This document shows, in pieces, positions 52,468-62,272 of a DNA stretch of 63,931 bases (positions within the stretch are counted from its first letter, which is position 1; every line of letters starts with the position of its first letter). This stretch comes from Rhodopirellula sp. (GTDB lineage Bacteria > Planctomycetota > Planctomycetia > Pirellulales > Thermoguttaceae). The stretch covers positions 1 through 63,931 of the forward strand of contig JAAYEH010000003.1 of the NCBI GenBank assembly GCA_012728855.1. The letters run 5' to 3'. A program made the position numbers and the translations under genes. Under the pieces are notes generated by a model. That model saw only the letters and a program-made list of their open reading frames with translations, made no database searches and was not told the origin of the DNA.

Positions 52468-52600
52468 GGCGTCGCCACCTCGCTAAACAGGAACAAAAAA
52501 GACACTGCAGTGTCGCCAATTAGGGGGCTGCAATGGCAGAGCCCCGATTATGCCATTATACGACAGCACGGGGACATACGTCTGCTGAACTGGTGGCGGG

Positions 52601-53659
52601 TCACGGGCCCAGCCGCCGGATCTCGCGGATCTCGTAGGCCCCGGCAAACGTCGCGGTGCCCTTCTCGGGCGGAACCATCCGCCCATGCACTTCGACGAGG
52701 TCGCCCCTTTCGTACCCGCTTAGCAGTTTCGACTCGGACAGGAGCACGCTGCCGCCGTACTGGTCGGTGGCGCCGTCGAGTGGAATGTAGCGGAGCTTCC
52801 AGGCACGATCCGCCTGCGAATACTCCAAGCGGCCTTTCAGCCAGCGGTACTGGGGATCGAAGCCGTAAGCGGCCGACGGGTCGGACTGTACCGTTGGGAT
52901 CGCCTCGGTTGCCGAGGTCAACTGTATCCCGTCCCGGTGGATTTTTCCGCCCGGCTCGGCCGCCGCGCTGGAGCGCCGGACCTCGGGCAAGTCGGTGATA
53001 TTGACCGGTTTGGAAGCGGGAATGCTGAGCTTGCGAGGTTCGGTTGCGGCCCCCGCCCCCCCCGCATTTGGCGCGATGGTCCCGGTGGAACTGCTGCCCT
53101 GCTGAGGACGCGGTTCGATGGTCCGCACAATCCGCTCGCGATTGGCCAACACGGCGGCCTTCCCGTCCTGGTAGACGCTCTTGCTTTTCTGATACAGCCC
53201 CGAGGCAATCTGACGTGCCGCATCGTAGGCTGTTGATCCGCTCTCGGAAGCGACGGGCGTGTCGGGGGTTGAACGACGCGCCGCCACCGGCACGGTAACC
53301 AAATCCCCCTGGCCGTTCTGGGCGGCTGGAACGGATCGCGCGGCTACAGGCGGAGAAATGTTCTGAAGGCGGAGCCCGCTGTTGGACGTTTGCGGAGTTG
53401 CGGCAGGCTGCCAACCGCCTGAACCGGCCGATGGACCGACTGCTGCGGAACTGGCTGTTGCCGATGCTCCTGGCGCACTAGTCTGCCGAGTGCCCGAGTA
53501 ATAGGGGTCGCTGGCGCGGGGCGCAGCGATGGATCCGGTGCGGGGCGGCTCGATGCGGGTGCGACCAAAGAAGGGGTCGACCGGCGCAGCGCCGGGCTCC
53601 GGAGTTTTACATCCGCAGCACAGCAGCATTGCGACGACCACCAGGATCGACCGCTTCAT
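52601..53659 (-). CDS. Lipoprotein of unknown function
   Basis: 352 residues. Signal MKRSILVVVAMLLCCGCKTP with lipobox CCGC. A long Ser/Pro/Ala/Gly-rich spacer follows, with a short helical segment ARQIASGLYQKSKSVYQDGK (about 150-175). The C-terminal 90 residues are beta-rich (YRWLKGRLEYSQADRAWKLR, LLSGYERGDLVEVHGRMVPP, EIREIRRLGP), possibly an OB-like fold. It lies downstream of mlaD, with SecA further on; a structural role at the envelope is possible. Confidence 0.75.
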   Translation of the reverse strand: MKRSILVVVAMLLCCGCKTPEPGAAPVDPFFGRTRIEPPRTGSIAAPRASDPYYSGTRQTSAPGASATASSAAVGPSAGSGGWQPAATPQTSNSGLRLQNISPPVAARSVPAAQNGQGDLVTVPVAARRSTPDTPVASESGSTAYDAARQIASGLYQKSKSVYQDGKAAVLANRERIVRTIEPRPQQGSSSTGTIAPNAGGAGAATEPRKLSIPASKPVNITDLPEVRRSSAAAEPGGKIHRDGIQLTSATEAIPTVQSDPSAAYGFDPQYRWLKGRLEYSQADRAWKLRYIPLDGATDQYGGSVLLSESKLLSGYERGDLVEVHGRMVPPEKGTATFAGAYEIREIRRLGP

Positions 53660-53983
53660 CGTTCACGTCTCCTTTCCGCCCCTCAACGACTTCCGGCGAG
53701 TCCAGTTGGAGGGGAGGGTAGGTTAGCGATTTTCGCGACCTTGTCCAGAGCGATTTTGGGCCTGGCCGGTAGGTCGTCTTTCGGGTGCATACGGGGATTC
53801 GGGCGCGGATCGTTCCTGGTCAAAATCGTCAATAGGAGAATAGAGCCGTTTGGAGTGCGTGTGACTTGTCGCAGCTTTCTTTATCTTTCTTCTCCTTTTC
53901 CCGCTCCCCCAAGTCGATCCCTCTCCGAATTCAATGAAAAATGAAAAGAAAGCGACGACAAGTCGTGCGCACTCCAAAGCGAA
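53660..53983. other. Gap with a palindromic repeat
   Basis: 324 bases between the lipoprotein gene and mlaD, mostly taken up by the repeat at 53849-53978. No gene is seen. Confidence 0.5.
53849..53978. repeat. Palindromic repeat with GGAGTGCG...CTTTGG-type arms
   Basis: Left arm TTTGGAGTGCGTGTGACTTG continues TCGCAGCTTTCTT; the right arm is the near complement ending CGTGCGCACTCCAAA. Arms are about 30 bases with few mismatches, with a T-rich middle. Similar TTTGGAGTGCGG palindromes are known to me from many planctomycete genomes. It ends 5 bases before the mlaD stop codon. Confidence 0.75.
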
Positions 53984-55204
53984 CTACTTGATCCCCGGCC
54001 TTCGCTCGATCGCGCCGCGAACTCCCAGCGTTTCCGGATGGCGGGCGATTTTGTCGCTGAAAACGCGAGCGTCGTCGATAATCGGGCGGGCCTTCCGCAC
54101 CAATTCTTCGACGTTCCGCACCGTCCGTTCGATCTGCTCATAGAGCTGTGGATCTTGGATGAGCCTAGCGACGGTGCCCTCGCCGCGGTTGAGCGACTCG
54201 CTGAACGCCAACAATTCAGCCAGCAGGCGATCCAGCTTCTCGCTCCCCTGGTCAATGCGGGTTACAATCTCCGGACCCTTCAACCCCAGCGGTTCGGTGA
54301 AACCGGCGATGTTCGCCAGGTTCTGGTCGACCAGCCCCATGGTTTCGCCCATGCGTTTGACGGTCTCGCGGGTGTCGCGAATCAAGTCCGGCATCTGGGC
54401 GATTGCCTCTTGAAGTTGGCGGCGCGTTTGCTCGTCGCCGACGATTTGATTGACGGCGGCGAGCGTCTCTTGCAGATCCGCCGTGATGACTTCGGTCCTG
54501 GCGATGATGTTGTTGATGCGGTTCTCGTTGCTCTGCAGCAGCGTACCCACCCGCTGGACGACGCTGCGGAGTTCGTCGCTCGTGTTGGCTACCGACGTGA
54601 CCGCCTTGGCGAAGTCCTGCTGCAGATTGCCGACCACTTCGATCGCTTCAGGGACCACCGTGCCGACGATGACGTCGCCGTCCTTGAGGTAGACGTCCGC
54701 GCCGGCTTTCGGTTTCGGGAGAGCGGGTTGGCCGACAAGCTCGGTCCTTCCCGACTGCTGAAAGGATACGGGCTGGACGAACCGAAGCGGCGGCCTCACC
54801 ACGCTTCCGTTCAGCGAAGCCTCACCCGCAGGTTCGGTCGGCGTTGGCCGCCCCAGAGCCGAGGGACTGATGAACTCCACGCGAGCATCCCCCAACAGCG
54901 ACTTCGAAATGCGGCAGACATCGGTGCGAGGGATTTTTCGATCGGCGTCGATTTCTGCGGTGACAATGACGCCGTCGTTGTCCGGCGCGAAATCGACTTC
55001 GCTGACCCGGCCGATAAGAATTCCGCTCTTATGCACGGGGGTGTCCTTGGTCACTCCGGGCGCATCGTCGAAGCGGATGCGAATCGTGTAGGTGTCTCGC
55101 ACCAGCGCCGGCAGTTCCCCGAAGAGCAGGCCGAGTGTCACCGTGGCGATGAGGGTTCCCAGCACCACCACGCCGACGCGGAATTGAATGATCCGTTCAT
55201 CCAT
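53984..55204 (-). CDS. mlaD: MCE-family lipid-binding protein (MlaD-like)
   Basis: 406 residues. One N-terminal membrane anchor (VGVVVLGTLIATVTLGLLFG) precedes an MCE domain: YTIRIRFDDAPGVTKDTPVH, SGILIGRVSEVDF, VTAEIDADRKIPR, LLGDARVEFISP. A long C-terminal helical region (about 220-390, DELRSVVQRVGTLLQSNENR and similar) likely forms the helical barrel seen in related proteins. It is coupled to mlaF (3-base gap). Mla systems move phospholipids across the periplasm. Confidence 0.93.
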   Translation of the reverse strand: MDERIIQFRVGVVVLGTLIATVTLGLLFGELPALVRDTYTIRIRFDDAPGVTKDTPVHKSGILIGRVSEVDFAPDNDGVIVTAEIDADRKIPRTDVCRISKSLLGDARVEFISPSALGRPTPTEPAGEASLNGSVVRPPLRFVQPVSFQQSGRTELVGQPALPKPKAGADVYLKDGDVIVGTVVPEAIEVVGNLQQDFAKAVTSVANTSDELRSVVQRVGTLLQSNENRINNIIARTEVITADLQETLAAVNQIVGDEQTRRQLQEAIAQMPDLIRDTRETVKRMGETMGLVDQNLANIAGFTEPLGLKGPEIVTRIDQGSEKLDRLLAELLAFSESLNRGEGTVARLIQDPQLYEQIERTVRNVEELVRKARPIIDDARVFSDKIARHPETLGVRGAIERRPGIK

Positions 55205-55207
55205 GGG

Positions 55208-56044
55208 TTAGCTACCGTTTTGCAGACGCATTTCCATAAGCCGTTCGCCCGCCTCGCCGCGAACGAATTGCGCCACGCGGCGGTCGCGGCACTTCTCCAG
55301 GCCGTCGGGCGGGCCGTCGTAAAGGATCTGTGGCTCGTCGCGGCCCAATCGGCTCAGCGGGTAGAGCATCACGACCCGATCGGCGACCTTGCGGGTCGTC
55401 TGCATGTCGTGAGTGACGACCACGCTGGTTACCGGGTGCGAGCGTCTCGCGCTGAGGATCAACTCATTGATCACGTCGCTCATGATCGGATCCAAGCCGG
55501 TGGTCGGCTCGTCGTAGAGCATCATTTCCGGCTCCATCGCCAACGCCCGCGCCAGTCCGACGCGCTTCCGCATACCGCCGGACAATTCCACCGGTCGCAT
55601 GGGCAGAACCGCCCCGGAAAGCCCCACCTCGGCGAGCCGAGCCAGGACGATCTCGCGGATCTCGTCGTCCGACCGGCGAGTATGCTGCCGCAAGGGAAAG
55701 GCGACGTTCTGGGCGATAGTCATACTGTCGAACAGAGCCGCCTGCTGGAAGAGGAATCCAAAGCGGATCCGCTGCCGTACCAGTTCGCGCTCGGTGAGAT
55801 TGGCAAGATTTCGGCCGTCGAACCGCACTTCCCCCTGAGTCGGCCGCAGCAGGCCGATAATCGCTTTCAACAGCACCGTTTTCCCGCAGCCGCTCTCGCC
55901 GATAATTGCCACCGTCTGCCCACGAGGAATGGCGATGTCCACGTCGCGCAGCACTTGCTGCCGGCCGAAGCGCACCCCCAGCCCGGCCACCTGCAAGAGC
56001 AGGTCGCTGGAGTCGAACCGGGAAGCGGTGGAATGGATCATCAT
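55208..56044 (-). CDS. mlaF: ABC transporter ATPase (MlaF-like)
   Basis: 278 residues. Walker A IIGESGCGKTVLL, Q-loop FLFQQAALFDS, signature LSGGMRKRVGLARAL, Walker B MMLYDEPTTGLD and switch VVTHDM are all present. The C-terminal LSRLGRDEPQILYDGPPDG is typical of the Mla ATPase. The 72-base gap before it on the coding strand holds an inverted repeat (GAGAGCCA arms). mlaE is upstream and mlaD downstream. Confidence 0.95.
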   Translation of the reverse strand: MMIHSTASRFDSSDLLLQVAGLGVRFGRQQVLRDVDIAIPRGQTVAIIGESGCGKTVLLKAIIGLLRPTQGEVRFDGRNLANLTERELVRQRIRFGFLFQQAALFDSMTIAQNVAFPLRQHTRRSDDEIREIVLARLAEVGLSGAVLPMRPVELSGGMRKRVGLARALAMEPEMMLYDEPTTGLDPIMSDVINELILSARRSHPVTSVVVTHDMQTTRKVADRVVMLYPLSRLGRDEPQILYDGPPDGLEKCRDRRVAQFVRGEAGERLMEMRLQNGS

Positions 56045-56116
56045 TGCGAGTTGAAAGTTGCGAGTCGAGAGCCAATCAAACGGTCTGGCTCTTGACTCTC
56101 GACTCTTGACCCTTGA

Positions 56117-56953
56117 CTAAATAATTCCTGCTCCATGCGGCCAGATCGTGTAATAGAGGGCGTCGAGCACAATTCCTAGAACGAGGTCCAGCAGCAGGAT
56201 CATCACGAACGAATAAACGAACGCCGACGTCGCCGCGCGCCCGACGCCTTCGGCCCCCGGATCGCAGTTGAAACCGCGGTGGCAACTGATCAAGCCGATG
56301 CTCGCGCCAAAAAACAGGCTCTTGAACACACCGGCAAACAGGTCGAAGTTGCCGACAAAATCTCGCGAATTCTGCCAGTAGTGATGCGAGTCGATTCCCA
56401 GCAGGTAGACGCCGTAGAACGCGCCGCCGACGACGCCCATGAAATCGGCCATGATCGTCAACGTCGGAATCAGCACCAGGCAGCCGAGAAAACGCGGCAC
56501 GACGAGATACCGAATGGGGTTGGCCCCCATGCTCGTCAGGGCATCGATTTGCTCGGTCACTCGCATGGTGCCCAGTTCCGCCGCCATCGCACTTCCGACG
56601 CGACCTGCCAACATCGTGGCGGCGAGCACCGGCCCCAGTTCTCGAACCAAAGCCAGGTTGATTGCCGCGCCCAAGCGAGTTTCCATATGCATCTCGCGAA
56701 ACTGCGAGTAGCTCTGCACCGCCAGCACCATGCCGATAAACGTGCCGGTCAAGGCGACGACGGGAAGGCTCAGCACGCCAATCTGGTAGAAGCTCGGCAG
56801 GATCGTCTCACGACGGGGCAATCGGAACAGTAGCCAGCGGAACGTCTCCACCACGAACAATCCGAAACTCCCCAGCGCGATGATCCATTCGATGAGCAGT
56901 TCCCCGAAATCGGCGACCCACTCGGCCAGCCAAAGTCCCATAGCCGATACCAT
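56117..56953 (-). CDS. mlaE: ABC transporter permease (MlaE-like)
   Basis: 278 residues from the ATG at 56953; starts at 57007, 56980 and 56941 are possible, none with a clear ribosome site. MlaE motifs: amphipathic start [59 protein letters not shown] segment, [14 protein letters not shown], and [20 protein letters not shown]. Residues are hydrophobic in the expected five to six segments. A longer N-terminus would read into the family C repeat at 57031-57128. Confidence 0.92.
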   Translation of the reverse strand: MVSAMGLWLAEWVADFGELLIEWIIALGSFGLFVVETFRWLLFRLPRRETILPSFYQIGVLSLPVVALTGTFIGMVLAVQSYSQFREMHMETRLGAAINLALVRELGPVLAATMLAGRVGSAMAAELGTMRVTEQIDALTSMGANPIRYLVVPRFLGCLVLIPTLTIMADFMGVVGGAFYGVYLLGIDSHHYWQNSRDFVGNFDLFAGVFKSLFFGASIGLISCHRGFNCDPGAEGVGRAATSAFVYSFVMILLLDLVLGIVLDALYYTIWPHGAGII

Positions 56954-57030
56954 CCCGGGGGGGCGGCTCGTACGTGGCATAGTTCGGGTATCCGGTCCGG
57001 CAGCCATAAAAAAATTCGCGGGGTGCGGGC

Positions 57031-57128
57031 AAGGGGGGTCGGGGGTCTTTTTCCATATCGGCCTCAACGCCGCTGGGCATGTCTAGCCACTTCGGCGGCC
57101 GATTCGGAAAACGACTCCCGACCCCTTT
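57031..57128. repeat. Palindromic repeat (family C), worn copy
   Basis: Arms AAGGGGGGTCGGGGGTCTTT and CCGATTCGGAAAACGACTCC (continuing CGACCCCTTTT) with a few mismatches. Confidence 0.75.
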
Positions 57129-57445
57129 TGCTGTTCATTGCTCGAAGGGTCGTCACGTATCTTCATTTTTCGCGCGATGCAACCTGCCCGGAACCCCCCT
57201 CAGGCACGGTGATCGCGCAACGCCTCTGTTGTTACTTCGACGCGCCGGAAGTGCCGCTTGAGCCAAGATTGCGGATTGATGCGGCATTAAAAATAGGGGG
57301 ATATAGGTGGTTTAGGGTACGGGTAATCCCGCGGGATACTCCGGTGGCAGCGTTGGTTTCTTCGTCCGTGGCGGTGGGATACACTGGTAGTCATTGCGAG
57401 CGTTTCCGGGGAGAACGATCACAACCAAGGGAGGCGGCACACGAC

Positions 57446-57634
57446 ATGGTTCTTTTCCGCATTGGATTCTTGGTGGAGGCGCTGGGGGGCTACCTTCTGC
57501 GGGCGACGCCGCAATGGACCGGCATCGCCGTATTCTTATCCGCACTGATTTATCTACCGGCAAACCAGACCATCCAATGCCTTTGCGGCGCTGAGAGTGG
57601 CAGGTTGGCAACCTGCCTATTATGCATGGGCTGA
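57446..57634 (+). CDS. Doubtful small membrane peptide
   Basis: 62 residues: MVLFRIGFLVEALGGYLLRA, then PQWTGIAVFLSALIYLPANQ. GGGAGG lies 12 bases upstream and a hydrophobic helix is plausible. Its C-terminal codons lie in the GGCAGGTT hairpin, which argues against an old conserved gene. Included only as a possibility. Confidence 0.25.
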   Translation: MVLFRIGFLVEALGGYLLRATPQWTGIAVFLSALIYLPANQTIQCLCGAESGRLATCLLCMG

Positions 57635-57658
57635 TACACGGCAGGTTAGAAACCTGCC
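57599..57658. repeat. Tandem GGCAGGTT hairpins
   Basis: Two 8-bp-stem hairpins (57599-57617 with loop GGC; 57640-57658 with loop AGA), both GGCAGGTT/AACCTGCC, within 60 bases upstream of the OYE-type gene. They also pair with one another. Confidence 0.8.
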
Positions 57659-57694
57659 CCACGTTATCTTCGTTCGAATTCTTGGAGACCAACT

Positions 57695-59182
57695 GTGGCT
57701 ATCACTTATCACCGCGTTCCCCATTTTCGGACGCCGGAACGGTTCGCCGAGCACCTCGCGGAGCTTGCTCCGTCGATGCCCTTCGACTTTCAGGTTCTTT
57801 CCGCGGCGGAGAATTCGCCGTTGGCCGCACCGATTCAGGTGGGCCGCTTCACGGTCGGCAACCGCTGGTGCATCCACCCCATGGAGGGCTGGGATGCCGA
57901 GGACGACGGTCGCCCTTCCGAACACGTCGTCCGCCGTTGGCGTCATTTCGGCGACTCGGGCGCCAAGCTCATCTGGGGCGGTGAGGCATTCGCCGTTCGC
58001 CGCGACGGCCGCGCGAATCCGCATCAGCTTTACTACAGCCCCGCAAACGTCGAACCGATGCGGCACCTTCTCGGTGGACTCGTCACCGCGCATACCGAGC
58101 GTTTTGGCTCTTCGGCGACGGACAACCTGCTCGTCGGATTGCAGTTGACGCATTCGGGCCGTTTCTGTCGGCCGAACCGCCACGACAAGCCCGAGCCGCG
58201 GATCGCTTACCACCATCCGGTCCTCGACGTCAAGTTCGGCATCGATCCGAACGACGACTCCGTGGTGCTCAGCGACGATGAGATCAAGCGGCTCATTGAC
58301 GAATATATCGTGGCGGCCTCGATGGCCCGCGATATCGGCTTTCACTTCGTTGACGTGAAGCACTGCCACGGCTATCTCGGTCACGAACTGCTTTCCGCCA
58401 GCACGCGGCACGGGCCCTATGGCGGAAGCCTGGAAAACCGTACACGGTTCCTGCGGGAGATCGTCGAGGGGATACGGGCGGAATGCCCCGAGTTGATGAT
58501 CGGGGTGCGGCTATCGGTTTTCGACGCGCCGCCGTTTCGTCCCGATCCGGCCCAGACCGGCGGCGGCAAGTTCGGGCCGGGGATCCCGCATGAATTCCCG
58601 ATCCCCTATCCCGGCTTCGGTTGCCGGGCGGACAACCCGATGGAAATCGACCTCTCCGAGCCGATCCGTCTGTTGCAGATGATGCGAGACGAGTTGAAGA
58701 TCGAGTTGGTGAACCTGACCGCCGGTTCGCCCTACTACAATCCGCACGTTCAGCGGCCCGCGTGTTATCCGCCGTCCGACGGCTACCAGCCGCCCGAGGA
58801 TCCGCTGGTCGGTTGTCTGCGACAGATCGAGGCGGTTCGTCAGGTCAAAGAGGCGGTGCCCGGATTGCCACTGGTTGGCACGGCCTACACGTATTTTCAA
58901 GAGTATCTGCCGAACGTGGCTCAAGCCGTAGTGCGGGAAGGATGGGTCGATTTCGTCGGCGTCGGGCGGCTGGTGCTCAGCTACTGGGATCTGCCCGCCG
59001 ACGTGCTGGAGGGCAAGCCGCTCGAGACGAATCGCATTTGCCGCACCTTCAGCGACTGCACCACCGGCCCCCGCAACGGCTTGATCAGCGGTTGCTTTCC
59101 GTTGGACCACTACTACAAAAACGCGCCGGAAGGAGGGCGTCTCAAAGACATTAAGAAGCAACTTCGGGAAACTCTGCAATGA
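57695..59182 (+). CDS. NADH:flavin oxidoreductase / Old Yellow Enzyme family
   Basis: 495 residues from a GTG at 57695 with GGAG at 57684-57687. TIM-barrel OYE motifs: [64 protein letters not shown] followed by [18 protein letters not shown], and a C-terminal flavin-phosphate region [20 protein letters not shown]. No iron-sulfur/FAD extension follows, and the C-terminal 60 residues contain a few Cys but no clear cluster motif. It is coupled to the next gene by ATGA overlap, so it probably acts on the same substrate pathway. Confidence 0.93.
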   Translation: MAITYHRVPHFRTPERFAEHLAELAPSMPFDFQVLSAAENSPLAAPIQVGRFTVGNRWCIHPMEGWDAEDDGRPSEHVVRRWRHFGDSGAKLIWGGEAFAVRRDGRANPHQLYYSPANVEPMRHLLGGLVTAHTERFGSSATDNLLVGLQLTHSGRFCRPNRHDKPEPRIAYHHPVLDVKFGIDPNDDSVVLSDDEIKRLIDEYIVAASMARDIGFHFVDVKHCHGYLGHELLSASTRHGPYGGSLENRTRFLREIVEGIRAECPELMIGVRLSVFDAPPFRPDPAQTGGGKFGPGIPHEFPIPYPGFGCRADNPMEIDLSEPIRLLQMMRDELKIELVNLTAGSPYYNPHVQRPACYPPSDGYQPPEDPLVGCLRQIEAVRQVKEAVPGLPLVGTAYTYFQEYLPNVAQAVVREGWVDFVGVGRLVLSYWDLPADVLEGKPLETNRICRTFSDCTTGPRNGLISGCFPLDHYYKNAPEGGRLKDIKKQLRETLQ

Positions 59183-61179
59183 GAACGTTCATAGCCGCGG
59201 GTTTGATCTTCTTTGCGCTGGTGAAGGCCGAGGCGGCCGACCAAGGCAATCTGGTGGTCAATGGTGATTTCGAGACGGCATCGACGACCGGCTTGCCGGC
59301 TGGTTGGACCATGTGGGGGGCGCCCCAGTACAAGGTCGCCGCTCACTTCACTCGCGATACCACGCAGCCGCACGCGGGCAAGGCTTGTTTCCGCATTCAT
59401 CACCCTGCCGGAACTCACGGCTACGTGGTGTCTTCTCCGGAGGCCGCCATTCGCCCCTCGCCCGGGAAGACCTACTCGCTGAGTTTCTGGGCACGCACCG
59501 ATCGGCCGGGCGAAGCCCAATTCGGCTGGACGGCCTACCGGAGCGTCCGGCCATTTGTCGACGCCCCTTCGCCGGGCAGTTGGCCGATTCCAGTCCAACA
59601 GCAGTGGATGCCATTCCGCTTCGAACTGCACGAAGGCTGGGACTTCTTTGCCGAGGACTGCCGATATCTGCTGCTGACTTTCAACGCATCGGCCGATAAG
59701 GGCGAAGAGCGAACATTGTGGATCGACGACGTCGTGCTGGCCGAAACACCGTCGAAGCGCGAGGGCCGTCTGGTCAATCCGGACACGCTTCGCTATCCGC
59801 ACCTGGAGCATCGACTGCGGCCGGGCGAAAAGCTGGAGATTTCGGTAGACGCCAGTCGTCGCTTGCGCGAGGCGGCCCGCGAGGTGGGCGGTGTCTCCTT
59901 TCATCGGGTGGCCGGTTGGCCCAAGCTGCCCTACGACAAGGAAGGAGACTACGTTCTATCGCCGGAACTCGAGGAGGCCGTCCGGCAGATGCGGCTGCCG
60001 ATGACCCGGTTCTACGCCTTGGGCGACGAGCCTTTCGGCCTCGAAGCGGCGATCGACAAGGCGGCCGAGTTCTGCGATCGCATCGGCGTGCCGCAAGCGG
60101 CCGTGCCACTGGAGTTCGAAATCCAGGGCGCCACCAGCAAGCTGTCTCCGGAGACCTGGGCCCGCGGCGTCCGTCACAGTCTTGCCAACGATTATCGCTT
60201 CCACTACTGGGAGATCTCGAACGAGCCTTACGTGGGTCGCGCGGGCAGGGCGTTTACCACGCCCGATTCCTACCTGGAGCACTTTTTGGCCGTCAGCAAG
60301 GCGGTGCGTCAGGCCGATCCGGCAGGCCGCATCGGCCTGGCCATCCATCACCGCAGCCCGGGCTGGGGCAACTACCTGCTGCAGCGAGCGGCGGGACATT
60401 ACGACTTCGTCGTGCCGCATTACTATTCGTTCACCAACGTGGGGCGTGCGTCGTACGAAGAGGTTGTCTTGGGCGGCAACTACCAAATCCTCGAAGAAAT
60501 CCTCAAGACCAGCGCCATGCTCCGCATGTACAACCCCCGTGGCGACGTCAGTCAGTACGACACGGAATGGGGCCTGCACAGTTCCGGGCCGCAAGGGGAG
60601 CGGGCGGACTACGTTCGCCGCAACGGCAATGTTTTCGGCATGATGCACCGCGCCGTACGGCTGATCTACTATCTTCGCGAGGATCTGGTGCGCGGGGCAA
60701 GTTCCTGGGAGATGTTCACCGTCCGCAAAGCACCCGGGTTCGGTTTCCTTGCCCAGGATGCCCCCAACGTGCGTTCGATGACGTATTGGCTCTATTACCA
60801 TTTCAACCGACATGCCGGCCGCTGGGTGTTGCCAATCGCAGGCACCGCGCCTTACTACGAAGGCACATCCAACGGACAGCCCCGCCGCGGGCCATTGACG
60901 CCGGCCGTAGCCACCTTGAGCGACGACGGCAAGCAGTTGTTCCTTATTCTGGCCAACGGTTCCTGGGATCGTTCCATACCCTGCACCCTCCGACTGAGCG
61001 GCTTCGCCGCCGGCGACGTGAAAGCGGTCGTGCTCAGTCACGACGATCCCGACGGCGATCCCTTGCTGGAACGTAAGGAGGATCTCGTTCGTGAACTTGC
61101 CGTCAGACTCGATGGAGAGCAACTGAGCACGACACTGCCTCCCCACGCCGTTGCGTTCGTCACACTCGCGCGCCAATGA
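59179..61179 (+). CDS. Secreted clan-A glycoside hydrolase with N-terminal CBM-like domain
   Basis: 666 residues. Signal [20 protein letters not shown], then a jelly-roll CBM-like domain ([20 protein letters not shown] ... [11 protein letters not shown], residues 24-195), then a (beta/alpha)8 region. [11 protein letters not shown] holds the probable acid/base Glu349 and [11 protein letters not shown] the probable nucleophile Glu463, 114 residues apart as in GH39/GH51-like enzymes. The C-terminus is a beta-domain ([20 protein letters not shown]). Substrate unknown, likely arabinosides or xylosides. It overlaps the OYE gene by 4 bases. Confidence 0.85.
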   Translation: MRTFIAAGLIFFALVKAEAADQGNLVVNGDFETASTTGLPAGWTMWGAPQYKVAAHFTRDTTQPHAGKACFRIHHPAGTHGYVVSSPEAAIRPSPGKTYSLSFWARTDRPGEAQFGWTAYRSVRPFVDAPSPGSWPIPVQQQWMPFRFELHEGWDFFAEDCRYLLLTFNASADKGEERTLWIDDVVLAETPSKREGRLVNPDTLRYPHLEHRLRPGEKLEISVDASRRLREAAREVGGVSFHRVAGWPKLPYDKEGDYVLSPELEEAVRQMRLPMTRFYALGDEPFGLEAAIDKAAEFCDRIGVPQAAVPLEFEIQGATSKLSPETWARGVRHSLANDYRFHYWEISNEPYVGRAGRAFTTPDSYLEHFLAVSKAVRQADPAGRIGLAIHHRSPGWGNYLLQRAAGHYDFVVPHYYSFTNVGRASYEEVVLGGNYQILEEILKTSAMLRMYNPRGDVSQYDTEWGLHSSGPQGERADYVRRNGNVFGMMHRAVRLIYYLREDLVRGASSWEMFTVRKAPGFGFLAQDAPNVRSMTYWLYYHFNRHAGRWVLPIAGTAPYYEGTSNGQPRRGPLTPAVATLSDDGKQLFLILANGSWDRSIPCTLRLSGFAAGDVKAVVLSHDDPDGDPLLERKEDLVRELAVRLDGEQLSTTLPPHAVAFVTLARQ

Positions 61180-61252
61180 TGCCGGAAACCACAGTTCGAG
61201 AAGTTCGCTCGTGGTTACACCATAGATCATCCAACGAACCTGGAGGTCGCCC

Positions 61253-62248
61253 ATGTCGCTCTCAAGAAGTCGAACCGCGGCGCTCGTCGGCTCGCTGGCA
61301 GCCGTCTGTTGTCTCCACCCGCGGATCGTCTGCGACCAGGCCGCCCGTGCCGCCGAGCCGGTCGCGTCGGAGTCCGCTGCCCAGTCGCTGGAGTTCGATT
61401 CCGCCGAAATTGCCGGCACGATCCGGCTCGACGGGGCCTATCACGGCGTCACGCGACTGGTCGACAAGCGGTCGGGCCGCCAGGTGATCGATTCCCGCTA
61501 TTCGGCTTTGAACCTCTTCAAGCTGATGTCGGTCAATCTGGTGATGGGACAACCCCGCGAGATGGAGCGCTCGGTTGCGCTGGGATCCAATTGGGCCGAG
61601 GTGACCTGGTCCGCAACCGAAATGCACCGCGGCGAAATCACCGCTCGCTACGAAGTACACCAGCCCAATGCCGTCGACCTGACGGTAACGCTCCGCTCGC
61701 AGGGCACTTATCCCGCCTATGAGCTGTTTCTCTCGAACTACTTCGACAAAACCTTCCAGCCGCACGTTTATCTCAAATCGCGCACGCCGCAGGCGGCCGA
61801 TCTGGTTCTCCCCACCCTCACCGATGTCTTCCGGGGCACAGTGCTGGTCTTCCCCCGTGATTCGCACGCGGCCCGGCATTGTGTCGACGGCCGCTGGGAC
61901 CGTAGCGAAGGGAAGGTTCCCGTCGTGCAGATGTGCCCGGTTCGCCATTACGCGCACTGCCTGGCCGTGCAGGTCGATCCGGAGAAGACGATGGCGGTGG
62001 TGCTGATGGCCCGTCCGCGCGACTGCTATGCCTTCAGCACTCGCTACCACGCCGACGAGGAGGCGGAGCGATTGACGACGTATAGCGCGTTTGACTTTTC
62101 CCTCTTCGGAAGCGACGTTGTGACGGGCGACGAGCGGACCGTGAAGGTGCGGCTGGCGATCACGCCGTTGGATTCCGAGTTCTCTCAACCGCTGCAACTC
62201 TACGAGGCGTTCCTCGCCGAGCAGGACGGGTCGCAAGACAAAGAGTAA
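61253..62248 (+). CDS. Secreted hypothetical protein of the glycosidase operon
   Basis: 331 residues. The signal peptide AALVGSLAAVCCLHPRIVCD precedes a beta-rich protein: QSLEFDSAEIAGTIRLDGAY, HGVTRLVDKRSGRQVIDSRY, SNWAEVTWSATEMHRGEITA. The wording of strands suggests a galactose-mutarotase or sugar-binding supersandwich, but no catalytic His/Glu pair is clear. Start at 61253 follows GGAGGTC (61240-61246). It lies between the glycosidase and a Gfo/Idh/MocA gene. Confidence 0.75.
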   Translation: MSLSRSRTAALVGSLAAVCCLHPRIVCDQAARAAEPVASESAAQSLEFDSAEIAGTIRLDGAYHGVTRLVDKRSGRQVIDSRYSALNLFKLMSVNLVMGQPREMERSVALGSNWAEVTWSATEMHRGEITARYEVHQPNAVDLTVTLRSQGTYPAYELFLSNYFDKTFQPHVYLKSRTPQAADLVLPTLTDVFRGTVLVFPRDSHAARHCVDGRWDRSEGKVPVVQMCPVRHYAHCLAVQVDPEKTMAVVLMARPRDCYAFSTRYHADEEAERLTTYSAFDFSLFGSDVVTGDERTVKVRLAITPLDSEFSQPLQLYEAFLAEQDGSQDKE

Positions 62249-62272
62249 CCCCTTCGAGAAAGGAACCTGGGC

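Larger units (their letters stand above)
57008..57694. other. Gap of about 690 bases with repeats and one doubtful small gene
   Basis: Divergent region between mlaE and the OYE-type gene. It holds the family C palindrome (57031-57128), a possible small gene at 57446 and two GGCAGGTT hairpins (57599-57658). The rest shows nothing recognisable. Confidence 0.5.

Noticed and set aside
50446..52998. 850-codon plus-strand open frame over secA
   Set aside because: Fully antisense to SecA motifs on the minus strand; composition is typical of a shadow frame.
54038..56095. 685-codon plus-strand open frame over mlaD and mlaF
   Set aside because: Antisense to complete ABC-ATPase and MCE motifs.
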